NCBI RefSeq assembly: GCF_009831215.1
Contig: NZ_WUTW01000002.1
Location: 1,273,002 to 1,337,001, forward strand
Reading direction: 5' to 3'
Source: Actinomadura rayongensis
GTDB lineage: Bacteria > Actinomycetota > Actinomycetes > Streptosporangiales > Streptosporangiaceae
DNA length: 64,000 bases
A model generated the notes under the pieces. That model was not told where the DNA came from and searched no databases. It saw nothing but the letters and a program-made list of their open reading frames with translations. Made by a program: the position numbers and the translations under genes. This document shows, piece by piece, positions 17,670-25,850 of this stretch; the stretch's first letter is position 1; every line of letters begins with the position of its first letter.

Positions 17670-18409
17670 ACCCCGCGCATCTCGACTACGACACCCTGGC
17701 CGACCTGGCCGAGGGCCTGCTGGACGACGACCGGGCCGCCTCCGTCGACGAGCACCTCGCCGCCTGCGCCGAGTGCCGGGACCGCTCCGCCGAGCTTGCG
17801 GACGTCTCCCGGATCCTCGCCGCCGCGCCCGTCCCGGCGCTGCCGCCCGACCTCACGGCCCGGATCGACTCGGCCCTCGCCGCCGAGTCCCGCGCCGAGC
17901 CGCCGGGCGTCACCGACCTGAACCGGCGGCGCGCGCGACGGAACCCGTGGCGGGCCCTGTCGGCCGCCGCGGCGGCGATCGTGGTGCTCGGCGGGGGCGG
18001 ACTCGTCGGCCGGGCCGTGCTGGACGGAGCCGACGACGGCAAGCACCTGACCGCGTCCGTGCCGCCGCAGCCGATGACCGACCCGCGTCATCCCCGGGTG
18101 CAGTCCTTCGGGGCCGGGTGGCGGGTCGTGCACAGCGGCACCGCGTACCGTGCGGCGACGCTGGATCGCCAGGTCACCGGGCAGCTCTCCCGGGTGGCCG
18201 CTGCCGCCGCCATCCCGGACGCGCGCACGAGCGACTGCGTGGCGGGCGTGGCGCAGGGGCGCGCGCCCGCGCTGGTGGACGTCGCCACCTACGACGGCCG
18301 GCCCGCCACGATCATCGCGGTCCGGGGCGCGGACGGACGGCCCGACGTCTGGGTCGTCGGGCCGGGCTGCTCGTCGCGGAACCCGGACGTCCTCGCGCAC
18401 AGCGGCTGA
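17666..18409 (+). CDS. Zinc-binding anti-sigma factor of SigM
   Basis: A 247-residue protein from ATG 17666 with GGAAGGAGG upstream. The N-terminal ZAS domain (residues 1-45) carries the HxxxCxxC zinc motif in EHLAACAEC (His30, Cys34, Cys37). One membrane helix at about 96-117 (LSAAAAAIVVLGGGGLVG) separates it from a roughly 120-residue outer domain that contains two Cys (SDCVAG, PGCSS). The layout is that of a membrane anti-sigma factor that holds SigM in the cytoplasm until an envelope or redox signal is sensed. The two outer cysteines might form a disulfide; that is inference. Confidence 0.88.
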   Translation: MNPAHLDYDTLADLAEGLLDDDRAASVDEHLAACAECRDRSAELADVSRILAAAPVPALPPDLTARIDSALAAESRAEPPGVTDLNRRRARRNPWRALSAAAAAIVVLGGGGLVGRAVLDGADDGKHLTASVPPQPMTDPRHPRVQSFGAGWRVVHSGTAYRAATLDRQVTGQLSRVAAAAAIPDARTSDCVAGVAQGRAPALVDVATYDGRPATIIAVRGADGRPDVWVVGPGCSSRNPDVLAHSG

Positions 18410-18411
18410 CG

Positions 18412-18440
18412 CGCGGGGCTCCTTGCATCGGGGCCCCGCG
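18412..18440. terminator. Terminator hairpin between convergent genes
   Basis: CGCGGGGC (18412-18419) pairs perfectly with GCCCCGCG (18433-18440), followed by TTT. It lies between the anti-sigma stop (18409) and the stop of the convergent dienelactone-hydrolase-like gene (18443). Confidence 0.7.
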
Positions 18441-18442
18441 TT

Positions 18443-19012
18443 TCACAGTCCCTTGAGGAAGTCCAGGGCGATCGGCCAGACGCGCTCGGCGGACTCGGCG
18501 TCGTAGTCGGGCAGGTCGGGGTCGGTGAACAGGTGGCCGGCGCCCGGGTAGCGGAAGACCTCCACGTCGGCGCCCGCGTTGCGCATCCGCAGATACCAGG
18601 CGTTCTGCCAGTCCACCGGCTCGTAGGTGTCGGGGTCGGCGACGTGGAGCTGCACCGGGATCTCGGTGCGCGCGTCGTCGGCCAGGTCGGACGTGCCGTG
18701 CAGCAGCAGGAGGCCGCGCGCCTTCTCGTCCGCCAGCGCGAGCGTCTGCGCGACGGCCGCGCCGAGCGAGAACCCCGCGTAGACCAGGCCGTCGCCCGCG
18801 TGCGGCGCCGCGGCGGCCACCGCGCGGCGCAGCAGCTCGTCCCGTCCGATCTCGTCGCGGAGGGCCTCGCCGTCTTCGGGGGTGTCCGCGATGCGTCCTT
18901 CGTACAGATCGGGTACATGGACTGTGTGGCCCGCCGCGCGCAGGCGGTCGGCTGCGGCGGTCACGGCCGGACGCAGCCCGTACATCGAGTGGAACAGCAG
19001 GATCGACGCCAT
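18443..19012 (-). CDS. Dienelactone-hydrolase-family alpha/beta hydrolase
   Basis: A 189-residue protein; ATG 19012 is chosen because the conserved start MASILLFHSMYGLRP begins the first strand. The nucleophile elbow is GFSLGAA with Ser82 (many family members have Cys here), VADPDTYEP gives the acid region and GAGHLFTD the catalytic His. It is cytoplasmic and would hydrolyse a small ester or lactone; the substrate is unknown. It sits in antisense orientation between the SigM pair and trxB, interrupting an otherwise conserved block, so it is probably an insertion. Confidence 0.85.
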   Translation of the reverse strand: MASILLFHSMYGLRPAVTAAADRLRAAGHTVHVPDLYEGRIADTPEDGEALRDEIGRDELLRRAVAAAAPHAGDGLVYAGFSLGAAVAQTLALADEKARGLLLLHGTSDLADDARTEIPVQLHVADPDTYEPVDWQNAWYLRMRNAGADVEVFRYPGAGHLFTDPDLPDYDAESAERVWPIALDFLKGL

Positions 19013-19122
19013 CCGGTCAGCATACGAGCGGGTGGTGACAGTCACCGGCCGCCGGGGAATCACCCGGCCCTAGGATCGGTTGACGCGACTGCACGCGCGG
19101 CGAACGAGGAGAGGCTGGCACA

Positions 19123-20106
19123 GTGAGCGACGACGTCAGGAACGTCATCATCATCGGGTCGGGTCCCGCCGGGTACACGGCGGCGATCTACGCGGCGCGC
19201 GGCGACCTGAAGCCGCTGCTGTTCGAGGGGTCCGTCACCGCGGGCGGCGCGCTGATGAACACCACCGACGTCGAGAACTACCCCGGCTTCCCCGACGGCG
19301 TCATGGGCCCGGACCTCATGGACGGCCTCCGCAAGCAGGCCGAGCGGTTCGGCGCCGAGCTGATCACCGACGACGTCACCGAGGTCGACCTCACCGCCTC
19401 GCCCAAGATCGTCAAGGTCGGGGACGACGTGTACCGCGCGCACGCCGTCATCGTCGCGACCGGCTCGGGGTACCGCGAGCTGGGCCTGGAGAACGAGAAG
19501 CGGCTGTCGGGACGCGGCGTGTCCTGGTGCGCGACGTGCGACGGGTTCTTCTTCCGCGAGCAGGACATCGCCGTCGTCGGCGGCGGCGACACCGCGATGG
19601 AGGAGGCGACGTTCCTGACGAAGTTCGCCCGCACCGTCACCGTGATCCACCGCCGCGACTCGCTGCGCGCCAGCAAGATCATGCAGGACCGCGCGCGGGC
19701 CAACGACAAGATCCGCTTCGTGTGGAACACCGAGGTCGCGGACGTCCTCGGCGAGGACCGCGTCAGCGGGCTCCTGCTGCGCGACCGCGACACCGGCGAG
19801 GAGTCGCGGCTCGACGTCACCGGCCTGTTCATCGCGATCGGGCACGAGCCGCGCAGCGAACTGTTCACCGGGCAGCTCGACACCGACGCCGAGGGCTACC
19901 TGACCGTCGAGTCGCCCACCACCCGCACCAAGATCCCCGGCGTGTTCGCCTGCGGCGACGTCGTCGACCACGTCTACCGGCAGGCGATCACCGCCGCCGG
20001 CAGCGGGTGCGCCGCCGCGATCGACGCCGAGCGCTGGCTCGCCGACCGGGGCGCGGCCGACCTCGTCCCGCAGCAAGACCCGGCGGAACTGTCCGTCAAG
20101 GGCTGA
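19123..20106 (+). CDS. trxB: Thioredoxin-disulfide reductase
   Basis: A 327-residue flavoprotein from GTG 19123 (GAGGAGAGG upstream). The FAD loop [16 protein letters not shown] is at the N-terminus and [16 protein letters not shown] is the family signature. The redox pair is Cys136-Ala-Thr-Cys139 (SWCATCDG), the NADPH loop is [12 protein letters not shown], and [16 protein letters not shown] is the C-terminal FAD contact. It reduces thioredoxin with NADPH. trxA follows after 55 bases and should be co-transcribed. In related actinomycetes this pair belongs to the SigM and oxidative-stress neighbourhood. Confidence 0.97.
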   Translation: MSDDVRNVIIIGSGPAGYTAAIYAARGDLKPLLFEGSVTAGGALMNTTDVENYPGFPDGVMGPDLMDGLRKQAERFGAELITDDVTEVDLTASPKIVKVGDDVYRAHAVIVATGSGYRELGLENEKRLSGRGVSWCATCDGFFFREQDIAVVGGGDTAMEEATFLTKFARTVTVIHRRDSLRASKIMQDRARANDKIRFVWNTEVADVLGEDRVSGLLLRDRDTGEESRLDVTGLFIAIGHEPRSELFTGQLDTDAEGYLTVESPTTRTKIPGVFACGDVVDHVYRQAITAAGSGCAAAIDAERWLADRGAADLVPQQDPAELSVKG

Positions 20107-20161
20107 GACGACCCGGGGCGGGGCTGCCCGCCGCCGGAGGCATGAACGAAGGAGAGACGCC

Positions 20162-20479
20162 ATGAAGGCCGTGACCGACGCCGACTTCGAGACCGCGGTG
20201 CTGAAGAGCGACAAGCCCGTGCTGGTCGACTTCTGGGCCGAGTGGTGCGGCCCCTGCCGGATGATCGCCCCCGTCCTGGAGGAGATCTCCAAGGAGCACG
20301 GCGACAAGCTGGAGATCGTCAAGCTGAACACCGACGAGAACGTCGGCACCGCCGGCAAGTACGGGATCATGCAGATCCCGAACCTGCTCGTCTTCAAGGA
20401 CGGCGAGGTCGTCAAGCAGATCCTCGGCGCCAAGCCCAAGGCCGCCCTCCTGCGCGACCTCCAGGAGTTCATCGCCTGA
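20162..20479 (+). CDS. trxA: Thioredoxin
   Basis: A 105-residue thioredoxin-fold protein from ATG 20162 with GGAGAGACGCC upstream. The active site WCGPC is at residues 28-32 in [20 protein letters not shown]; the cis-Pro is in [13 protein letters not shown] and the C-terminus LRDLQEFIA. It is the electron donor for cytoplasmic disulfide reduction and partner of the adjacent reductase. Its length is typical. A hairpin terminator begins 20 bases after the stop. Confidence 0.97.
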   Translation: MKAVTDADFETAVLKSDKPVLVDFWAEWCGPCRMIAPVLEEISKEHGDKLEIVKLNTDENVGTAGKYGIMQIPNLLVFKDGEVVKQILGAKPKAALLRDLQEFIA

Positions 20480-20498
20480 CCGCGTCCCACGACCCCAC

Positions 20499-20535
20499 GA
20501 GGCCCCGCCCCGACCCACAGTCGCCGCGGGGCCTC
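20499..20535 (+). terminator. Terminator hairpin after trxA
   Basis: GAGGCCCCGC (20499-20508) pairs perfectly with GCGGGGCCTC (20526-20535), with a 17-base loop, 20 bases after the trxA stop. It closes the trxB-trxA unit. Confidence 0.75.
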
Positions 20536-20596
20536 ACCATTCGCCCACCCGCACGCCTCACACGCAGACCCGCGTCCCCGCGCGAGCGCGCTACTC

Positions 20597-21050
20597 GCGC
20601 GGCGGTCGAGCCGCCAGGCGAGCCCGCCGCGCTGATGCGCGCAGAGCGCCGCGCTGATGCGCGCAGAGCGCCGCGCTGATGCGCGCAGAGCGCCGCGCTG
20701 ATGCGCGCAGAGCGCCGCGCTGATGCGCGCAGAGCGCCGCGCTGGGGTGTCTGAGAACGTGCGGGAGGCGGATTCTTGGCGCGGCGAGCGAGCCGCCGGG
20801 CGAGCACGCCGCGCCACAGGGCGAGCGAGCCGCGTGCCCCAGGCGCGGGATTCTCCGACGAACGCGCGCGAGCACGGACTCCCTCGCGGCGAGAGTGCCT
20901 GGCAGCGCGCGCGAGGCGAGTTCTTCGCGCGGCGGGCGAGCCGCCAGGCGAGCACGCCGCGCTGGTGCGCCGCTCGGCGGCGGGGGTGTCGGGGACGTGC
21001 GGGAGGCGGGTTCTTCGCGCGGCGGGCGCAAGTGTTTGCGCCGTGCGGGG
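20597..21050. repeat. Non-coding repeat array: five 22-bp tandem copies plus interspersed longer repeats
   Basis: Five identical 22-bp units (starting GCTGATGCGCGC and continuing AGAGCGCCGC) run from 20631 to 20740, with a degenerate sixth at 20741. Around them a GC-rich module of roughly 40 bp containing CGAGCCGCC and GGCGAGC(A/C)CGCCGCGCTG recurs at about 20597, 20776 and 20927. The phrase ACGTGCGGGAGGCGG(A/G)TTCTT recurs at about 20757 and 20995. Every frame is open because the repeats lack stops, but none has a plausible ribosome site or domain. It fills the 583-bp gap between trxA and the GNAT gene. Confidence 0.8.
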
Positions 21051-21062
21051 GCTGAGCGGGGC

Positions 21063-21680
21063 TCAGGCGGGGCGGAGGATGCCCTCTGGGGTCATGGAGC
21101 CCAGGAGGCGTTCCAGGGCCACCTCGACGTCCTCACGCCACGACAGGGCCGACTTCAGCTCCAGCCGCAGGCGGGGGAAGCGGTGGTGCGGCCGGACGGT
21201 CTTGAATCCGACCGACAGCAGGTAGTCCGCCGCGACCATGCAGCCGCCGTCCGCGCCCTTCAGGTCGCCGAACGCCTCGATCGCCTTCACGCCGCGCCGC
21301 GTCAGGTCCTTCGCGACGCCCTGGACGAGCATCCGGCCGAGCCCGCCGCCGGTGTACTCGGGCAGGATGTGCGCGGTCATCAGCAGGACGGCGTCGGCGC
21401 TCACCGGGCTCGTCGGGAACGCCACCGAGCGCGGCACGTACAGCGGGGGCGCGAACAGGACGAACCCGGCCGGGACGTCGTCCACGTAGAGCAGCTTGCC
21501 GCAGGAGCCCCATTCCAGGAGCGTCGAGGAGACCCACGCCTCCTTCTCCAGTGCGCCGCCCCCGCTCGTGACCGCCCGGTCATGCGCGACGGCGTCCAGC
21601 TCCCAGAACACGCACCGGCGACAGCGGTGCGGCAGGTCGTCGAGGTTGTCGAGCGTGATGTTCACGAGCCGACGCGACAC
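21063..21680 (-). CDS. GNAT-family acetyltransferase
   Basis: A 205-residue protein. GTG 21680 is chosen, giving the start (M)SRRLVNITLDNLDDLP; the frame is open upstream to 21773 without support. A cysteine pair in HRCRRCVFWELD may be structural or metal-binding. The acetyl-CoA-binding region is VLLMTAHILPEYTGGGLGRM with the Gly-rich pyrophosphate loop, followed by VAKDLTRRGVKAIEAFGD. A homologous GNAT gene near parAB/trx is common in actinomycetes. The acceptor substrate is unknown. It converges on the repeat array and is divergent from the aminotransferase at 21914. Confidence 0.85.
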   Translation of the reverse strand: MSRRLVNITLDNLDDLPHRCRRCVFWELDAVAHDRAVTSGGGALEKEAWVSSTLLEWGSCGKLLYVDDVPAGFVLFAPPLYVPRSVAFPTSPVSADAVLLMTAHILPEYTGGGLGRMLVQGVAKDLTRRGVKAIEAFGDLKGADGGCMVAADYLLSVGFKTVRPHHRFPRLRLELKSALSWREDVEVALERLLGSMTPEGILRPA

Positions 21681-21913
21681 CGGACGGGCCACCCCCTGAG
21701 TTCGCCCGCCGGTCGCGGGGGCGAGCGGCGGAGCGGAATCGGACCGCGCCGGGCCGGTGCGGCGGACGGCCACTTCCCCGAAAGTCCCGCCAACCGGCCG
21801 GGGTCCTCGGGCATCGTATCGGACGACGGTCGGAACACCGCCCCCGCCGTCCAGCCGGTCGGCCGCGATGCCGTAGGTTGAAAGAGATTCCGATCACCCC
21901 TCGGAGGTGCCTC

Positions 21914-23209
21914 GTGGAACAGCACGCGCGAACAGATGCCTACTCCGATCGTTACGCGGCCCGTGCAGCAGGCATGGTGCCGTCGGAGATCCGCGCACTG
22001 TTCGCGATGGTCGCCCGTCCCGAGGTCGTCTCGCTGGCCGGCGGGGCGCCGTTCGTGTCCGCGCTGCCGCTGGACGTCGTCGGCGACATGATCGGCGACC
22101 TCGTGGCCAACCGGGGCGCCGAGGCGCTCCAGTACGGGTCCGCGCAGGGCGACATCGGGCTCCGCGAGCGGATCTGCGACGTCATGGCCCTGGAGGGCAT
22201 CACCGCGTCCGCCGACGACGTCGTCGTGACGGTCGGCGCGCAGCAGGCCCTCGACCTCGTCACCAAGATCTTCGTGGACCCGGGCGACGTGGTCCTCGCC
22301 GAGGCGCCGTCCTACGTGGGGGCGCTCGGCACGTTCGCCTCCTACCAGGCCGACGTCGTCCACGTCCCGCTGGACGAGGGCGGCCTCATCCCCGCCGCGC
22401 TCCGCGAGACGCTCGACCGGCTCGTCCGCGAGGGCCGCCGCGTCAAGTTCCTGTACACGGTGCCGAACTTCCAGAACCCGTCCGGCGTGACGCTCACGAC
22501 CGCCCGGCGTGCGCAGATCCTGGAGATTTGCGCCGCCTACGACGTTCTGGTCATCGAGGACAATCCGTACGGGCTGCTCGGCTTCGACGGCGAGCCCACC
22601 CGGGCCATGCGCGCCGACGACTCCGAGCGCGTCATCTACCTCGGCTCGTTCTCCAAGACGATCGCGTCCGGGCTGCGGGTCGGGTGGGCGCTGGCGCCGC
22701 ACGCCGTCCGGGCCAAGCTCGTCCTCGCCGCCGAGTCCGCCGTGCTGTGCCATCCGGCGCTGTCGCAGGTGGCCGTCCGCGAGTACCTGACGACGCAGCC
22801 GTGGCGCGAGCAGATCAAGTCGTTCCGCGAGCTGTACCGGGCGCGGCGCGACGCGATGCTGGACGCCCTCGACGCGCTCATGCCGGACGGTTGCACGTGG
22901 ACGCGTCCCGGCGGCGGCTTCTTCGTCTGGCTCACGCTGCCGGAGGGCCTGGACGCCAAGGCGATGGCCCCCCGCGCCATCGCCGAGCGCGTCGCGTACG
23001 TCCCCGGCACCGGGTTCTTCGCGGACGGCGGCGGACGGCGCAACATGCGCCTGTCCTACTGCTTCCCCGAACCGGACCGGATCCGCGAGGGCGTACGGCG
23101 GCTCGCCGGCGTGATCGAATCGGAGATCCGGATGCGGGACACTTTCGGAGGAGTCCGGCCGGGCGCCGCGACCGGCGGGGTGCACACCCCGGGGCCGGGC
23201 ATCGTCTGA
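21914..23209 (+). CDS. PLP-dependent aminotransferase, class I/II (2-aminoadipate/MocR-like fold)
   Basis: A 431-residue protein from GTG 21914, 7 bases after GGAGG. The fold-type I core is evident: VSLAGGAPFVSALPLD, ALQYGSAQGDIGLRERIC, VTVGAQQALDLVTKIF, FLYTVPNFQNPSGVTL and VIEDNPYGLLGFDGE. The Schiff-base Lys248 is in YLGSFSKTIASGLRVGW, and RPGGGFFVWLTLPEG with NMRLSYCFPE provides the carboxylate-binding end. There is no N-terminal DNA-binding domain, so it is an enzyme rather than a MocR regulator. It resembles LysN/2-aminoadipate or branched aminotransferases; the substrate cannot be settled from sequence. The Ddl-like gene follows by 71 bases. Confidence 0.9.
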   Translation: MEQHARTDAYSDRYAARAAGMVPSEIRALFAMVARPEVVSLAGGAPFVSALPLDVVGDMIGDLVANRGAEALQYGSAQGDIGLRERICDVMALEGITASADDVVVTVGAQQALDLVTKIFVDPGDVVLAEAPSYVGALGTFASYQADVVHVPLDEGGLIPAALRETLDRLVREGRRVKFLYTVPNFQNPSGVTLTTARRAQILEICAAYDVLVIEDNPYGLLGFDGEPTRAMRADDSERVIYLGSFSKTIASGLRVGWALAPHAVRAKLVLAAESAVLCHPALSQVAVREYLTTQPWREQIKSFRELYRARRDAMLDALDALMPDGCTWTRPGGGFFVWLTLPEGLDAKAMAPRAIAERVAYVPGTGFFADGGGRRNMRLSYCFPEPDRIREGVRRLAGVIESEIRMRDTFGGVRPGAATGGVHTPGPGIV

Positions 23210-23280
23210 CCCGCGATCGTTTCGTCAGGGTCGGCTCCTCCGCCGGGGGAGCCGACCCTTTCTCGTGTGAGGGAGCAGGA

Positions 23281-24231
23281 GTGGAACTGGGGCACGTCGT
23301 CGTCCTCGCCGGGGGCCTGTCGTACGAGCGGGAGGTCTCGCTGCGCTCGGGGCGGCGCGTGGCGGACGCGCTGCGCGCCCTGGACGTCCCCGTCGAACTG
23401 CGCGACGCCGACGCGACGCTGCTGGACGCCCTGGCGCGGGACCGTCCGGACGCGGTGTTCCCCGTCCTGCACGGCACCGCCGGGGAGGACGGGTCGGTGC
23501 GCGGGGTCCTCGAACTGCTGGAGCTGCCGTACATCGGGGCGCGACCGGACGCGTGCCGCGTCGCGTGGGACAAGCCGGCCGCCAAGGCCGTCGTGCGGCG
23601 CGCGGGCGTGGCCACGCCGCGTTCCGTCGCGCTGCCGAAGGAGATCTTCTACGACCTCGGCGCGGCGGCCGTGCTGGACCGGATCGTGTCGCGGCTCGGG
23701 CTGCCGTTGTTCGTGAAACCGACACGCGGCGGGTCCGCGCTGGGCGCCTCGGTAGTGCGGGAGGCGGCGGAGCTGTCGGCGGCGATGGTCGGGTGCTTCG
23801 CCTACGGGGACGCGGCGCTCATCGAGCAGTACATCTCGGGGACGGAGGTGGCGGTGAGCGTGATCGAACGGCCGTCCGGTCCGGTCGCGCTGCCCGCCGT
23901 GGAGATCGTCGCGCCGCACGGGCTGTACGACTACACGGCCCGGTACGACGCGGGGGACACGGCGTTCGTGACGCCCGCGCGGTTGTCGTCCGCCGCCGCC
24001 GAGGCCGCCACCGCCGCCGCCGTGACCGCGCACCGGGCGCTCGGGCTGCGCGACCTGTCCCGGACGGACCTCATCGTGGACGCGTCGGGCGAGGTCCACT
24101 TCCTCGAAGTCAACGTGGCGCCGGGGATGACCGAGACGAGCCTGCTGCCGCGCGCCGTCGCGGCGGCGGGCCTCGACCTCGGGACGGTCTGCCGGGACCT
24201 CCTGGTGCGCCGTCTGGACGAGACCCGCTGA
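23281..24231 (+). CDS. D-alanine-D-alanine ligase-like ATP-grasp protein
   Basis: A 316-residue protein from GTG 23281, with AGGGAGCAGGA directly upstream. The N-terminal domain carries VVVLAGGLSYEREVSLRSGR, the Ddl substrate motif, then FPVLHGTAGEDGSVRGVLEL. The ATP-grasp part has LPLFVKPTRGGSALGASVV, LIEQYISGTEVAVSVIE and the Mg-binding C-terminus VHFLEVNVAPGMTETSLLP. It would join D-alanine or a similar amino acid to itself at ATP cost. The chromosomal ddl usually lies with murein genes, so this may be a paralogue with another ligand specificity. Gene order with the aminotransferase suggests a shared amino-acid pathway. Confidence 0.85.
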   Translation: MELGHVVVLAGGLSYEREVSLRSGRRVADALRALDVPVELRDADATLLDALARDRPDAVFPVLHGTAGEDGSVRGVLELLELPYIGARPDACRVAWDKPAAKAVVRRAGVATPRSVALPKEIFYDLGAAAVLDRIVSRLGLPLFVKPTRGGSALGASVVREAAELSAAMVGCFAYGDAALIEQYISGTEVAVSVIERPSGPVALPAVEIVAPHGLYDYTARYDAGDTAFVTPARLSSAAAEAATAAAVTAHRALGLRDLSRTDLIVDASGEVHFLEVNVAPGMTETSLLPRAVAAAGLDLGTVCRDLLVRRLDETR

Positions 24232-24233
24232 CG

Positions 24234-24247
24234 GTTTCACGGGAAAC
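24234..24247 (-). other. parS-like ParB-binding site 1
   Basis: On the - strand this reads GTTTCCCGTGAAAC, one base from the actinobacterial parS palindrome GTTTCACGTGAAAC. It fills the gap between the convergent Ddl-like and P-loop-kinase stops. It is the only one of the five sites here in this orientation. Confidence 0.85.
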
Positions 24248-24786
24248 TACGGCAGGCGGAGCGCGCCCGCGGCGAGCCGGCGTTCGATGGCGTCGGCGGT
24301 CTCCTGGATCGTGAGGACGGCCGAGTCCAGCGCGTGGGCGCGCAGCTCGCCGAGGTCGCGGAACTGCTCGTGCAGCGACCGGATCGGCTCGGGCGCGCGC
24401 AGCATCTCGGGGCCGCGCCCGGCGGCGCGGCGCAGCACGGTGTCGACGTCCGGGTACAGCACGACGTAGTGGAGTTCGACGCCGCGCTCGGCGCTCGCCG
24501 CCCGGAAGGCGTCCAGGAACCACGGCCCGACGATGCCGTCGTAGAACACCTCGTACCCGGCGGCGGCATACCCACAGGCGGCCCGTGCGGCGATGCCGAT
24601 GACGACGGCGTTCTGCGCCGCCGACTCCGGCAGGTACGGCGCGATGCGCCCCCGCCGGATGAAGCCCCAGAAGTCGTCGCCGTGGACATGGACGCTGGGC
24701 GCGACGCGTTCGGCGAGCACCCGCGCGACCGTGCTCTTGCCCGCGCCCGGCGGTCCGCTGACGATGACGACCCGTCCGTCCGACAT
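24247..24786 (-). CDS. P-loop nucleoside/antibiotic kinase-like protein
   Basis: A 179-residue protein from ATG 24786, preceded by GGGGAGGTGCGG. Walker A is at residues 11-19 (GPPGAGKST), then HGDDFWGFIRRGRIAPYLPE, and YEVFYDGIVGPWFLDAF as the region after strand 3. The fold resembles gluconate/shikimate/chloramphenicol-phosphotransferase-like small kinases. The substrate is not identifiable; the HxDDFW segment suggests a small-molecule phosphoryl acceptor. It sits between parS-like site 1 and the three-site cluster, convergent with the ligase gene. Confidence 0.8.
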   Translation of the reverse strand: MSDGRVVIVSGPPGAGKSTVARVLAERVAPSVHVHGDDFWGFIRRGRIAPYLPESAAQNAVVIGIAARAACGYAAAGYEVFYDGIVGPWFLDAFRAASAERGVELHYVVLYPDVDTVLRRAAGRGPEMLRAPEPIRSLHEQFRDLGELRAHALDSAVLTIQETADAIERRLAAGALRLP

Positions 24787-24854
24787 CCGCACCTCCCCGG
24801 CCAACCCCTTCCCCGCCCGAGTCCCGGCCTATCACCGGCGAACGGCACGCGGCG

Positions 24855-24868
24855 GTTTCCCGTGAAAC
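24855..24868 (+). other. parS-like ParB-binding site 2
   Basis: GTTTCCCGTGAAAC, the same variant as the other sites. It is the first of three within 56 bp in the intergenic gap upstream of the P-loop-kinase gene and downstream of the pentapeptide gene. Confidence 0.88.
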
Positions 24869-24871
24869 CAG

Positions 24872-24885
24872 GTTTCCCGTGAAAC
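24872..24885 (+). other. parS-like ParB-binding site 3
   Basis: GTTTCCCGTGAAAC, 17 bp centre-to-centre from site 2, same orientation. Close spacing of this kind should favour ParB loading and spreading. Confidence 0.88.
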
Positions 24886-24896
24886 CACCCCTCGTA

Positions 24897-24910
24897 GTTT
24901 CCCGTGAAAC
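24897..24910 (+). other. parS-like ParB-binding site 4
   Basis: GTTTCCCGTGAAAC, 25 bp after site 3, ending 7 bases before the stop codon of the pentapeptide-repeat gene. Confidence 0.88.
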
Positions 24911-24917
24911 ACCGCGC

Positions 24918-25850
24918 CTAGAAACTCCACTGCGCAGGCGCGTCGAGATGCCGGGGGAGTCGCGTCGTCGCATCACCGCGAGCCGCAGCAAGCTGCGGGA
25001 CGGTCAGAAACAGCGCATCCGTCAGATCCGCACCGCGCAGATCTGCGTCCCGAAGGTCCGCGCCGATGAGATCCGCACGCCGCAGGTCGGCGCCCCGGAG
25101 ATCCGCCGCGATCAAACAGGCGCCCCGCAGGTTCGCCCCACGCAGATCGGCCCCTCGCAGCGACGCACCGACCAGATCCGCACCCCGCCGATTCACCCCA
25201 CGCAAATCAGCGCCCCGCGACGCGCCACCACCCGAGTCCACACCCCGCCGCTTTGCGCCGCGCAGATCGGCTCGTCGCGACTGCGCGCGGCGCCGTGGCG
25301 CGGCAGCAGCGTCGTCGCCTCGCGGGGCGGTGGGGGCGTCGGGTGCGCGGACGGCCTCGCTCGTGCGCAGCAGCAGGGCGTTCACCGCGCCGCGCAGGGC
25401 GTTCACGTCCACGGCGGCCAGTTCGTCCGGCGTCCCGGACGCCACCGCGTCGATCTCCTTGCGGGCGGTGCGAAGTTCGTCGTGGACGTCGGCCGCGTCC
25501 GTCCGCTCCAGCGCCTCGGTCACGTACCAGAGCAGCTCGTGGAGCGCCCGCACGACCGGGAACGTCCGGAACATTGCCGACGCCGCCGGGGACGACCGCC
25601 AGTCCCGGCCGCCGAACGTCTCCTGCGACACCCGCTGTCCCGCGCCGAAGCAGTCGAACACCGTGCAGCCCCGGAACCCGGCGGCCGGAAGACGGTCGTG
25701 GATGGAGCACCGGGAGTCGGCGAGCAGGTTGCGGCACGGCTCGCCCGCCGCCTTGTCCACCGCGAAGTCCGACGACGCGGCGAACGGCAGCGCGACGCAG
25801 CACAGCCCGAAGCACTGACCGCAGTCGCCGCGCAGCCCGGCGAACGTCAC
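24918..25850 (-). CDS. Cysteine-cluster (CxxCxxxCC) protein with C-terminal pentapeptide repeats, coupled to parB
   Basis: A 310-residue protein from GTG 25850, whose GTG overlaps the parB stop (GTGA) with GGAGGG upstream. Residues 10-18 read CGQCFGLCC, and further Cys residues occur in CRNLL, RCSIHD and GCTVFDC, the pattern of YkgJ-type metal or Fe-S cysteine-cluster proteins. A helical middle part follows (ALHELLWYVTEALERTDAAD). The last 110 residues are pentapeptide repeats (GADLRGANLRGACL and GADLRDADLRGADL), a right-handed beta-helix that in MfpA/Qnr mimics DNA and binds gyrase. Coupling to ParB and nearness to gyrBA invite a chromosome-organisation role, which is inference. Confidence 0.85.
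   Translation of the reverse strand: MTFAGLRGDCGQCFGLCCVALPFAASSDFAVDKAAGEPCRNLLADSRCSIHDRLPAAGFRGCTVFDCFGAGQRVSQETFGGRDWRSSPAASAMFRTFPVVRALHELLWYVTEALERTDAADVHDELRTARKEIDAVASGTPDELAAVDVNALRGAVNALLLRTSEAVRAPDAPTAPRGDDAAAAPRRRAQSRRADLRGAKRRGVDSGGGASRGADLRGVNRRGADLVGASLRGADLRGANLRGACLIAADLRGADLRRADLIGADLRDADLRGADLTDALFLTVPQLAAARGDATTRLPRHLDAPAQWSF

Noticed and set aside
20631..20740. Five 22-bp repeats as a CRISPR array
   Set aside because: The copies are directly tandem with no spacers, and no cas gene is in the window.
20469..21062. Repeat-containing reading frames (such as ISAALCAHQRG units) as a repeat protein
   Set aside because: All frames are open across the array, none has a start with a ribosome site, and the products lack any domain.
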